DNA of 36,769 bases, from positions 1-36,769 of the forward strand of contig SKIC01000048.1 in the NCBI GenBank assembly GCA_007116685.1. Reading direction: 5' to 3'. Below, in pieces: positions 24,337-32,074 of the stretch (positions are counted from its first letter, which is position 1; every line of letters starts with the position of its first letter). The notes beneath the pieces are model-generated. The model saw only the letters and a program-made list of their open reading frames with translations. It was not told where the DNA came from and ran no database searches. Source of the DNA: Balneolales bacterium. GTDB lineage: Bacteria > Bacteroidota > Rhodothermia > Balneolales > Natronogracilivirgulaceae. The position numbers and the translations under genes were made by a program.

Positions 24337-25170
24337 TTAGTTGTGTTCACCAAGCTGCAAGCGTAGAAAGTTGACAACTTCCGGAGCATCATTGTTTTTC
24401 AAATGCTCTGAAACGGTCACGCTTCCGTCTTTTACAAATTTTTGTTCTAAAAGAACGCTTTCCTCATAGAATCTGCGAAGTTTACCTTGAGCTGCTTTTT
24501 CAGCGATTTCTGCAGGCTTACCTTCGTTGATTAATTGTTCTTTAGCGATTTCAAGTTCTTTTTCAACAACGGAAGCATCAACGGCATCTCTATTAACGGC
24601 GATTGGCTTCATAGCTGCAATTTGCATCGCTACATCTTTACCGAGGTCTTTGTTCTCAACAGAACCATTGAACTCCACTAATACGGCTAATTGATTACCG
24701 GGGTGGATGTAAGGGATGATTTCACCATCAGTAGTAAGAGTCTCGAAACGGCTGATATCGATTTTTTCACCGATTTTACCAACCAATTCTTCCAGACGCT
24801 CACCAACAGTGATGCTTCCCATAGAAGTTGATTTCAAGGATGCAAGGTCGGCTACGTCGTTATCGAAAACGATAGAAGCAAACTCAGTAGCATTGGCAAC
24901 AAACTCGTCGTTTTTGGCAACGAAGTCAGTTTCACAATTAAGTTCAAGTGCTACTGCTTTTTTGTTGTCATCAGAAATTTTGATAACGATAGTACCTTCT
25001 TTAGCATCACGATCAGCGCGTTTTTCAGAAACTTGCTGACCTTTTTTTCTCAGAAATTCAACGGCAGCATCAAAGTCACCATTTGCTTCTGAGAGTGCTT
25101 TCTTGCAGTCCATCATACCAGCTCCGGTCATGTCACGGAGCTTCTTTACGTCTGCTGCTGAAATACTCAT
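24337..25170 (-). CDS. tsf: Translation elongation factor Ts
   Basis: EF-Ts exchanges GDP for GTP on EF-Tu. The 277-residue protein has the N-terminal UBA-like domain with the diagnostic LRDMTGAGMMDCKKALSEA and the core signature ELNCETDFVAKNDEF, whose Thr-Asp-Phe contacts EF-Tu. The second half carries the usual dimerisation repeats (MQIAAMKPIAVNRDAV). It follows rpsB by 32 bp with no terminator, the nearly universal rpsB-tsf pair, and is followed by a strong terminator. Confidence 0.97.
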   Translation of the reverse strand: MSISAADVKKLRDMTGAGMMDCKKALSEANGDFDAAVEFLRKKGQQVSEKRADRDAKEGTIVIKISDDNKKAVALELNCETDFVAKNDEFVANATEFASIVFDNDVADLASLKSTSMGSITVGERLEELVGKIGEKIDISRFETLTTDGEIIPYIHPGNQLAVLVEFNGSVENKDLGKDVAMQIAAMKPIAVNRDAVDASVVEKELEIAKEQLINEGKPAEIAEKAAQGKLRRFYEESVLLEQKFVKDGSVTVSEHLKNNDAPEVVNFLRLQLGEHN

Positions 25171-25202
25171 TGTTTAATAATTTTAAAAAGTGTCGGGTTA
25201 GA

Positions 25203-26165
25203 TTACTCTGCTTTGTCTTCAGCGGAGTCTTTAGAATCAGCTTTTTCAGCCTTTTTGGCTTTTGCTGGTTTTTCCTCAGCCGCCTTAGGAGCTTCTTTTG
25301 CTACTTCTTCACTTTTTTCTGTAGCATCGGTTGCTTTAGCTTCGTCTTTTTTGGGGGCAGTTTTACGCTTGGTGCGCTTTCTGCGAACAGTTTTAACTTC
25401 GGCTTCGGCAACAGCATCAGCTTCTGCATCTTGTTTTTCGATGGCATCAAGAGCGAGTTGCTCTTCCTGATGCGCTTCACGCTCTGCATTACCTTCAATA
25501 ATTGCATCAGCAACATTAGAAGTAATCAATTGGATTGCTTTTGCAGCATCATCATTTGCAGGGATAATGTAATCCGGTACATCGGGATCACAGTTAGTAT
25601 CCACAATAGCAAAGATGGGGATATTGAGTTTGAGAGCTTCGTTAATAGCAATTTTTTCTTTCACGATATCAACGATAAACAAAGCACCTGGAAGGCGATT
25701 CATTTTAGAGATACCGGCTAAAACTTTTTCCAACTTGCCTTTTTCACGATCAAGCATCAAACGCTCTTTTTTCGTGATGTTCTCGTAAGTACCATCTCTT
25801 TGCATGGTTTCAATCTCGTCCATACGAGAGATGCTTTTACGGATGGTTACGAAGTTGGTGAGCATTCCGCCTAACCAACGGTCAGTAACGTAAGGCATAT
25901 CACAACGCTCAGCTTCTTTACGAATAATTTCCTGAGCTTGTTTTTTCGTACCTACGAACAATACTTTCTTCCCGCTGCGGGCAACTTTTGCAATCTCGTC
26001 GAGAGACTCTTGCAGATAAGTGCGGGTTTTGTTGAGGTCAATAATGTGAATCCCGTTACGATTCATGAAGATAAATTCCTTCATTTTGGGATTCCATCTG
26101 CGGGTTAGGTGGCCAAAATGCGCACCAACCTTTAGCAGTTCTTCAATTGAGGCTGCCTGTGGCAT
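25203..26165 (-). CDS. rpsB: 30S ribosomal protein S2 with long low-complexity C-terminal tail
   Basis: S2 binds the 30S head-body junction together with S1. Residues 1 to about 230 are a standard S2 (LLKVGAHFGHLTRRWNPKMK; VLFVGTKKQAQEIIRKEA; RWLGGMLTNFVTIRKSI; IPIFAIVDTNCDPD). The protein then continues to 320 residues with a tail of about 90 residues rich in A, E and K and containing a basic cluster (RRKRTKRKTAPKK). Typical bacterial S2 is 225-260 residues, so the tail is an addition, probably disordered. Its start is preceded by a structured 126-nt gap after rpsI that may be an autoregulatory leader. tsf follows 32 bp downstream. Confidence 0.96.
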   Translation of the reverse strand: MPQAASIEELLKVGAHFGHLTRRWNPKMKEFIFMNRNGIHIIDLNKTRTYLQESLDEIAKVARSGKKVLFVGTKKQAQEIIRKEAERCDMPYVTDRWLGGMLTNFVTIRKSISRMDEIETMQRDGTYENITKKERLMLDREKGKLEKVLAGISKMNRLPGALFIVDIVKEKIAINEALKLNIPIFAIVDTNCDPDVPDYIIPANDDAAKAIQLITSNVADAIIEGNAEREAHQEEQLALDAIEKQDAEADAVAEAEVKTVRRKRTKRKTAPKKDEAKATDATEKSEEVAKEAPKAAEEKPAKAKKAEKADSKDSAEDKAE

Positions 26166-26200
26166 AAAAATGTCCTTGTAATGTTTGAGTTAATTTCCTC

Positions 26201-26267
26201 TATGCAGGTCTTTCTCGAAAGCCAATTACGAAAAATTTCGTAACACCCGGCCAAGAGTCGCTGCATA
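26201..26267 (-). promoter_or_regulatory. Structured mRNA leader of rpsB (candidate autoregulatory element)
   Basis: The 126-nt gap between rpsI and rpsB can fold into a closed multi-element structure. The outer stem pairs 26201-26207 with 26261-26267 (7 bp, TATGCAG/CTGCATA). Inside it are a perfect 7-bp hairpin (26226-26232 with 26237-26243, TTACGAA/TTCGTAA, 4-nt loop), extendable by 26221-26223 with 26249-26251, and a small hairpin (26210-26213 with 26218-26221). No T-run follows, so it is not a terminator. S2 represses its own rpsB-tsf mRNA in gamma-proteobacteria; an equivalent role here is inference from position and structure. Confidence 0.5.
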
Positions 26268-26291
26268 TGTGTGATTTGGTTGTAAGAGCGA

Positions 26292-26678
26292 TTATCTCTT
26301 GGAGAACTGAAACTTCTTGCGAGCTTTAGGTTGTCCGTACTTCTTACGCTCAACCATACGGTCGTCACGTGTAAGAAGGCCTTTGGACTTTAAAGCAGAG
26401 TGAAGTTCCGGCTCCAATCCGTCGAGAGCTCTTGAAATACCGAGCATGATAGCTTCGGCTTGTCCGGTTATACCACCGCCGCGAACGGTTACTTTGATAT
26501 CGTAACTTTCTGCACGCTCGGTAAGTTTGAGCGGAAGAAGTACGAGTTCACGGTGGGTGTCTAACTTGAGATATTCGTCAAGCGGTTTGTTGTTGATCAG
26601 CATATTTCCTTTGCCTGGCTGAATATACACCCTGGCAGTAGAAGTTTTGCGTCGTCCAACGAAGTTAGATTGTGCCAT
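26292..26678 (-). CDS. rpsI: 30S ribosomal protein S9
   Basis: S9 contacts the P-site tRNA through its C-terminal tail. The 128-residue protein begins FVGRRKTSTARVYIQPGKG, has the central VRGGGITGQAEAIMLGISRAL, and ends in the invariant basic tail KARKKFQFSKR. The final Arg is the residue that touches the P-site tRNA. It follows rplM by 6 bp, the nearly universal rplM-rpsI pair. Confidence 0.98.
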   Translation of the reverse strand: MAQSNFVGRRKTSTARVYIQPGKGNMLINNKPLDEYLKLDTHRELVLLPLKLTERAESYDIKVTVRGGGITGQAEAIMLGISRALDGLEPELHSALKSKGLLTRDDRMVERKKYGQPKARKKFQFSKR

Positions 26679-26684
26679 GTAAAA

Positions 26685-27128
26685 TTAAAGTTCGATTTTT
26701 TCTGGTTTCTGAGCGGCCATGTTATGAACCGGCCCTGCGAATACTCGCAAATTGGTGAGCAGCTTGCGCCCCAATTTGTTTTTGGGCAACATACCTTTTA
26801 CAGCATTAGTAACTACAAAGGTAGGTTTTTTTTCAAGCATCTCTTCTGGAGTTGTGAATCGCTCTCCACCCGGATATCCGGTGTGACGGAAATACTGCTT
26901 GTCTGTTAGTTTATTTCCTGAAAGCGATACTTTCTCAGCATTGATAATGATGACATTGTCACCAGTATCCATGTGAGGAGTATACTCTGGTTTTGTTTTG
27001 CCCTTCAAAATGGAAGCAACATGACTGCAGAGCCGTCCTAAGGGTTGCCCCTCAGCATCGATCAAAACCCACTTTTTTGAAATATTACTGGGTTTTGCGG
27101 AAAAAGTTTTAAAGCTATTGGTTTCCAC
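26685..27128 (-). CDS. rplM: 50S ribosomal protein L13
   Basis: L13 is an early-assembling 50S protein. The 147-residue protein has the family segments FKTFSAKP, WVLIDAEGQPLGRLCSHVA, EYTPHMDTGDNVIIINAEK, FRHTGYPGG and KGMLPKNKLGRKLLTNLRVFAG, and ends HNMAAQKPEKIEL. The start is a GTG at 27128; no ATG exists before the conserved FKTFSAKP, so GTG is the only reasonable start. It heads the ribosomal block and has a predicted promoter 40-70 bp upstream. Confidence 0.97.
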   Translation of the reverse strand: METNSFKTFSAKPSNISKKWVLIDAEGQPLGRLCSHVASILKGKTKPEYTPHMDTGDNVIIINAEKVSLSGNKLTDKQYFRHTGYPGGERFTTPEEMLEKKPTFVVTNAVKGMLPKNKLGRKLLTNLRVFAGPVHNMAAQKPEKIEL

Positions 27129-27167
27129 GGTTCTGAGATTGTTTACTATGGATTTTTGTGAAGTCGG

Positions 27168-27198
27168 GAAATATAAGGTTTTTTTTTAGTTCAGGCAA
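27168..27198 (-). promoter_or_regulatory. Predicted Bacteroidota-type promoter of the rplM operon
   Basis: On the minus strand TTG (complement of 27196-27198), a 20-nt spacer that includes a run of nine A, and TATATTTC (complement of 27168-27175) match TTG-N20-TAnnTTTG with one mismatch. The predicted start site is about 32 nt before the GTG start of rplM. The site lies in the 109-bp gap after the lipoprotein gene, the expected place for the promoter of this block. Confidence 0.55.
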
Positions 27199-27237
27199 TA
27201 ATTACCAACAGTATTAAACACTTCTCAGGTTTGAGGC

Positions 27238-28026
27238 TCAAGAATTTGCCCGCATTTCTAATCTTCTGCCGATTTCCGCTGCTCTGTCTGGGTTGCCCAT
27301 AAAGTTATAAAAACGAAATAGCATGTTATCAGCCTGAATACCTAGTTCATTATCATTATCAGCAGAGATACTTTCCAAATAGTCAGCTCCCCACATCACA
27401 TAGCGTTCTGAGTTCTCCTGAGCTGATAGTGCAGACATCATCTGAAAGTAGGTAATTAGACTACTTCGGGAGATGTACATTGGCTCACCCTGAATTGAAA
27501 CATCCTGAAAGTTCTCAATGAGCTCTTTCATTATTTCCTCGGCTTTCTCAATCTCGTTCATCAAAAAGTAGTTGCTGCCTAAAGCGAGTTTTTCAAAGGC
27601 TATGTCTTTTCTGAACTTTTCTTTTCCATCGATTAGAGAAATAGCTTTCAATAAATCCTCTTCCACATTTTTTTGATACTCCGAATAGTCTTTGGCAAGC
27701 CGACTATATAATGTGCTTCTAAGCGCATGGATACTGAATGCCACCATGGTGTCCAGTTCGGTCGCCAAATCGTAGTTTATATCAGATAGACGGGAGATTT
27801 TGCCTCTGATTTCACTCCTATCTTCTACTGTATAAACCAGATTGTAGTTTACGCCTTGTTGATATAAAACGGTGGCAACCCGATGGTGATCAACTCCTAA
27901 GCCAGGTATTTCAATATTTGGCACATAATAAGCGTCTTCAGGCGCGTAATCAGATGTGGTTTTTGGTTGTTCACTTTGGCAAGACCAAATCAACAAAGGG
28001 ATAAATAAAAGGCTAATTAATCTCAT
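27238..28026 (-). CDS. Lipoprotein of unknown function, helical
   Basis: A 262-residue lipoprotein with a short signal peptide (MRLISLLFIPLLIWSC) and the lipid Cys at residue 16. The mature part begins with a Y/P/D-rich stretch and is then predicted all-helical, with helix pairs such as DIAFEKLALGSNYFLMNEIE and AEEIMKELIENF that suggest TPR-like repeats. No enzymatic motif is seen and I do not recognise the family. It lies upstream of the rplM promoter and is divergent from aconitase across a 265-bp gap (28027-28291) in which I see no RNA gene or convincing promoter. Confidence 0.8.
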   Translation of the reverse strand: MRLISLLFIPLLIWSCQSEQPKTTSDYAPEDAYYVPNIEIPGLGVDHHRVATVLYQQGVNYNLVYTVEDRSEIRGKISRLSDINYDLATELDTMVAFSIHALRSTLYSRLAKDYSEYQKNVEEDLLKAISLIDGKEKFRKDIAFEKLALGSNYFLMNEIEKAEEIMKELIENFQDVSIQGEPMYISRSSLITYFQMMSALSAQENSERYVMWGADYLESISADNDNELGIQADNMLFRFYNFMGNPDRAAEIGRRLEMRANS

Positions 28027-28291
28027 TTCTAATACAGGTAGTACTTATTTCTTTTCGGATTTAGAATATACAACTCATCTGATGGCTTTGTGGTATGTAA
28101 ATGTGGCTTCAATTTATACTTACTTACGTTTTCCAGGATGAATGTTAATTACTTGAAATGCTTTGTATTTATTAAGAACCAAAGAAGAAATTCTCCCCGC
28201 AATCTATTATTTTATAGGTCTGTCAGTTTATGCATGCGGTATTCAGTTTAAAATTATTTAATCACACTCAAACACATTAAGGTTATTAGTT

Positions 28292-31000
28292 ATGAGTAAG
28301 TCAGCTTCCAAATTTTCGGCTACGCTTAAGCCTTTCGATACAGGATCGGGCACAGCGCATTTATTTAGTTTGCCCGAACTAACAAATATGGGGTATACCT
28401 CCATAAAGCGTATGCCTTTTACCATTAAAATTCTTTTAGAAGCCGTACTTCGTGAACGCGATGGTTATGTGGTTACGGATGAAGATGTAGAGAACATCCT
28501 GAAATATGATCCTATGATGAAAACGGATACAGAAATTCCGTTTAAACCATCAAGAGTTGTACTTCAGGATTTTACAGGAGTTCCTGCAGTAGTAGATCTT
28601 GCAGCCTTACGCTCGGCTATGAAGAGAATGGGCGGAGATCCAAAGAAAATTAACCCTCAAGTTCCTGTTGATTTAGTAATTGACCACTCCGTACAGGTTG
28701 ATACTTTTGGTCAGGAATACGCATTCATGCATAATGCAAAAATCGAGTTTGAGCGCAACAGAGAGCGCTATGAGTTCTTAAGATGGGGCCAAAAAGCTTT
28801 TGATAATTTCGGAGTTGTTCCTCCTGCTCGTGGCATCGTCCATCAGGTGAACCTCGAATATTTGGCTAAGGGTGTATATACCAAAGAAATGCATGGTAAA
28901 ACAGTAGCCTACCCTGACACCTTGGTTGGTACCGATTCTCACACAACTATGATTAACGGTCTTGGTATTGTTGGTTGGGGTGTTGGAGGAATTGAAGCAG
29001 AGGCTGTTATGCTAGGTCAGCCTATTTATATGCTTATTCCTGAAGTGGTAGGTTTTAAAATTACCGGACAGCTTAATGAAGGTGTTACTGCTACGGATTT
29101 AACTTTGACCGTTACTCAGATGCTGCGTAAAAAAGGCGTGGTTGGAAAATTTGTTGAGTTCTATGGCGATGGTTTAACCAATATGAGCCTGCCGGATAGA
29201 GCAACTATCGCAAATATGGCTCCCGAATACGGTGCCACAGTTGGTTTCTTCCCGATTGATAAAGAATCACTTCGCTATATGTCAAGAACAGGTCGTGATG
29301 AGAAACTGGTGCAGATGGTTGAAAATTACACCAAAGCCCAGGGTGTTTTCCGTGAAGATGGCATGGAAGAGCCGATGTTTGCCGATACCTTGAGCCTGGA
29401 TCTTTCAACGGTGAAAACTTCACTTGCAGGACCAAAACGACCGCAGGATAGAATCACACTGGATGATCTGAAAAAAGACTTTGAAGACTCTTTAGTTTCT
29501 ACAGAGCCTACACGTGGCTTTTCGCTTACACAGGAAAAGTTAGCCGCAAAAGGTACTTTCAAAAATGGTCAGGAAATCGATATGAAGCACGGTGATGTAG
29601 TTATTGCTGCTATCACAAGCTGTACAAATACTTCCAACCCGTCTGTGATGTTAGGTGCCGGTATCGTTGCTAAAAAAGCTGTAGAAAAAGGTCTTAAAGT
29701 TCCTCCATACGTCAAAACTTCTTTAGCACCGGGTTCAAGAGTAGTTACTGAGTATTTGGAAGAATCAGGTCTGACTCCATATTTGAATCAGTTAGGATTT
29801 AACCTTGTTGGTTACGGATGTACAACATGTATTGGTAACTCAGGTCCACTTCCTGAAGCCGTTGATAAAGCTATTGAGGAAGGCGATTTGATTGTAGCCG
29901 GTGTGCTTTCCGGAAACAGAAACTTCGAAGGTCGTATTCACCAAAATGTAAAGGCTAATTATTTGGCATCACCTCCATTGGTAGTTGCTTATGCACTTGC
30001 AGGTACAGTTGACAAAGATTTAGTAAATGAGCCTCTTGGCAAAGGAAAAGATGGCGAAGATGTGTATTTAAAAGACATTTGGCCAACGACAGATGAAATC
30101 CTTGAGCATTTGGACAATGCCGTTCGCCCGGAATTGTTCCATAAAATGTACCACGGAATTGCCGATTCAAACGAAGAATGGAACGCCATCCCTGTTGGGG
30201 GAGGAGACCTCTATGAGTGGGATGAGAAATCTACCTACATCCAGGAGCCTCCGTTTTTTGTTGATATGAGCACAGACGTTGATGAAATCAAGCCAATTGA
30301 AAAGGCAAGAGTGCTTGTGAAAGTTGGGAACTCAATCACAACAGATCATATTTCTCCGGCTGGTGCAATCAAAGCAGATACTCCTGCTGGTCAGTATTTG
30401 ATTGATAATGAAGTTGAGAAAATTGATTTCAACTCCTATGGTTCAAGACGAGGAAATGACCGAGTAATGACCCGTGGAACCTTCGCAAACGTGCGATTGA
30501 AAAATCAATTAGCACCGGGTACAGAAGGTGGTTACACTAAATATTTCCCAACCGGTGAAGTTGAGTTTATCTTTGATGCTTCCAAAAAATATCAGGAAAG
30601 TGGTACTCCACTGATTGTATTGGCGGGACAAGAATACGGAACCGGTTCTTCTCGCGACTGGGCTGCAAAAGGAACCAACTTGCTTGGAGTAAAAGCTGTT
30701 ATAGCGGAATCTTTTGAGCGTATTCACAGATCAAACCTTGTGGGTATGGGAGTATTACCTCTTGAATTCAAAAAAGGCGATACGGTAGATAGCTTAGGTC
30801 TTGATGGATCAGAATATTTCTCTATCCATGTTGATAATAACGTAAAACCAAAGCAACTGATTAAAGTTACCGCTGAAAAAGAAGATGGTACTAAAGTTGA
30901 CTTTGAAGCCGTTTGTAGAATAGATACACCCGTTGAGGTTGATTATTATCGAAACGGTGGTATTTTACATACAGTTCTCAGAAGCTTTCTGAGCGAATAA
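28292..31000 (+). CDS. acnA: Aconitate hydratase, AcnA/IRP type
   Basis: Aconitase interconverts citrate and isocitrate in the TCA cycle using a [4Fe-4S] cluster. At 902 residues it has the AcnA (IRP-like) length and domain order. Cluster ligands are C444 (AITSCTNTSNP), C510 and C513 (GYGCTTCIGNSGP). Further hallmarks are VGTDSHTTMINGLGIVGWGVGG, PLPEAVDKAI, the swivel-domain DHISPAGAI and the C-terminal GQEYGTGSSRDWAAKG with the catalytic Ser region. It is monocistronic: a strong terminator follows 47 bp after the stop, and the upstream gene is divergent. Confidence 0.96.
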   Translation: MSKSASKFSATLKPFDTGSGTAHLFSLPELTNMGYTSIKRMPFTIKILLEAVLRERDGYVVTDEDVENILKYDPMMKTDTEIPFKPSRVVLQDFTGVPAVVDLAALRSAMKRMGGDPKKINPQVPVDLVIDHSVQVDTFGQEYAFMHNAKIEFERNRERYEFLRWGQKAFDNFGVVPPARGIVHQVNLEYLAKGVYTKEMHGKTVAYPDTLVGTDSHTTMINGLGIVGWGVGGIEAEAVMLGQPIYMLIPEVVGFKITGQLNEGVTATDLTLTVTQMLRKKGVVGKFVEFYGDGLTNMSLPDRATIANMAPEYGATVGFFPIDKESLRYMSRTGRDEKLVQMVENYTKAQGVFREDGMEEPMFADTLSLDLSTVKTSLAGPKRPQDRITLDDLKKDFEDSLVSTEPTRGFSLTQEKLAAKGTFKNGQEIDMKHGDVVIAAITSCTNTSNPSVMLGAGIVAKKAVEKGLKVPPYVKTSLAPGSRVVTEYLEESGLTPYLNQLGFNLVGYGCTTCIGNSGPLPEAVDKAIEEGDLIVAGVLSGNRNFEGRIHQNVKANYLASPPLVVAYALAGTVDKDLVNEPLGKGKDGEDVYLKDIWPTTDEILEHLDNAVRPELFHKMYHGIADSNEEWNAIPVGGGDLYEWDEKSTYIQEPPFFVDMSTDVDEIKPIEKARVLVKVGNSITTDHISPAGAIKADTPAGQYLIDNEVEKIDFNSYGSRRGNDRVMTRGTFANVRLKNQLAPGTEGGYTKYFPTGEVEFIFDASKKYQESGTPLIVLAGQEYGTGSSRDWAAKGTNLLGVKAVIAESFERIHRSNLVGMGVLPLEFKKGDTVDSLGLDGSEYFSIHVDNNVKPKQLIKVTAEKEDGTKVDFEAVCRIDTPVEVDYYRNGGILHTVLRSFLSE

Positions 31001-31046
31001 AATAAACCGCAAATAAACAGAAGCTAAGGCTTCACTACTTGCAATT

Positions 31047-31080
31047 AAACCCTGATTTCTCACGAGATCAGGGTTTTTTT
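31047..31080 (+). terminator. Intrinsic terminator of aconitase
   Basis: Arms AAACCCTGAT (31047-31056) and ATCAGGGTTT (31067-31076) form a 10-bp stem closing a 10-nt loop, directly followed by a T-run (31074-31080). A clear rho-independent terminator for the aconitase transcript; it also isolates the downstream flagellin gene. Confidence 0.9.
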
Positions 31081-31112
31081 ATGCCATATTACCGATTTAC
31101 AGGCAAGTTTTC

Positions 31113-31143
31113 TTGCAACCTTTGTCGTATTTTAGTATATCTG
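31113..31143 (+). promoter_or_regulatory. Predicted promoter of the flagellin gene
   Basis: TTG (31113-31115), a 20-nt spacer and TATATCTG (31136-31143) match TTG-N20-TAnnTTTG with one mismatch. The predicted start site is about 37 nt before the ATG at 31188. No sigma-28-type pair (TAAA / GCCGATAA) is evident, so the gene may be read by the housekeeping sigma factor. Confidence 0.45.
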
Positions 31144-31187
31144 ATTAATAAATAATAGGTTTGAAATAGTTACAGGTTGATAAGGTT

Positions 31188-32060
31188 ATGTCGTTAGGAG
31201 ATCTCGGCAGAATCAATACAAATTTGTTGGCAAAACAATCGCTGGCAAGTTTGAATCGTATAAACAGGACGGTTGCGCAGTCGCAGTTACGTCTTGCTAC
31301 CGGTTTGCGTATTAACCGTGCTGAAGATGATGCCGCCGGTTTTTCTATAGCTGCAAAATTGCGATCAAGAGTTGCTGGTCTGGAGCAGGCCTTACAAAAT
31401 ACCGGAGATGCGAAATCGGTTTTAGATATAGCGGAAAGTTCTCTCAATTCGCTTATCGATATCGTTACAACCTTAAAAACCAAAGCCACTCAGGCAGCTA
31501 ATGGTTCTCTGGGCAGTGAGGAAAGAGGATTCATCCAGCTTGAAGTAGAAACACTTCGTGGTGAAATCGATTCTATTGTCGCTCAAACGCAATTTCAGAA
31601 TCAAGCTCTCTTAGATGGAAATTTTAATGCTAATTTTCAGGTAGGTGAGGGCACTGCTAGTGCAATTTCAGTAGAAATTTCACAGGGAGGAGCCGGTTTT
31701 ACTGCAGCGGAGTTAAACCTCGACGGCATTGACGTCTCTACCCAAGCGGGAGCTTCTTCAGCTCTTACAGAAATAGACGCCGCCATTTCCACTTTGGCAT
31801 CAGCGGTGAATAGTTTAGGAGTTAGTCAGACAAGATTGAGTATCAGAGAAGAATTCCTGTCTCGTTCCATAATTACGAATAGCGCTATAAGAAGTAGGAT
31901 TCAGGATGTGGATTTTGCAAGAGAAACCAGTAATCTAATTCGAGGACAGATTATACAACAAACAGCAATCGCCTCTTTAGTACAAGCCAATGCTGCACCT
32001 GCTTCCATTTTACAGATTTTAAGTATTGATACCCCGTTTGGCTTTGCTACTCGTTTTTAG
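31188..32060 (+). CDS. Flagellin, compact
   Basis: Flagellin forms the flagellar filament. The 290-residue protein has an intact N-terminal D0/D1 part (RINTNLLAKQSLASLNRINR; LATGLRINRAEDDAAGFSIA) and C-terminal D1/D0 part (SRIQDVDFARETSNLIRGQI; QANAAPASILQIL). The central variable region is only a few tens of residues, so D2/D3 surface domains are essentially absent. It ends with an unusual aromatic tail (DTPFGFATRF) beyond the normal last helix. No flagellar or chemotaxis gene lies nearby. It sits between its own predicted promoter and a convergent gene, so it is monocistronic. No symbol is given because the number of flagellin genes in the genome is unknown. Confidence 0.92.
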   Translation: MSLGDLGRINTNLLAKQSLASLNRINRTVAQSQLRLATGLRINRAEDDAAGFSIAAKLRSRVAGLEQALQNTGDAKSVLDIAESSLNSLIDIVTTLKTKATQAANGSLGSEERGFIQLEVETLRGEIDSIVAQTQFQNQALLDGNFNANFQVGEGTASAISVEISQGGAGFTAAELNLDGIDVSTQAGASSALTEIDAAISTLASAVNSLGVSQTRLSIREEFLSRSIITNSAIRSRIQDVDFARETSNLIRGQIIQQTAIASLVQANAAPASILQILSIDTPFGFATRF

Positions 32061-32074
32061 CCTATCGGGGTTAT

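Noticed and set aside
25083..25721. 212-residue plus-strand open frame opposite tsf/rpsB
   Set aside because: It is the antisense shadow of two certain genes; its F/S/L-rich composition is the complement of the A/E/K-rich S2 tail.
28027..28291. Small RNA or riboswitch in the 265-bp gap before aconitase
   Set aside because: I found no convincing stem set or known riboswitch core; TAGGTCTG at 28215-28222 resembles a -7 box but lacks a proper -33 element.
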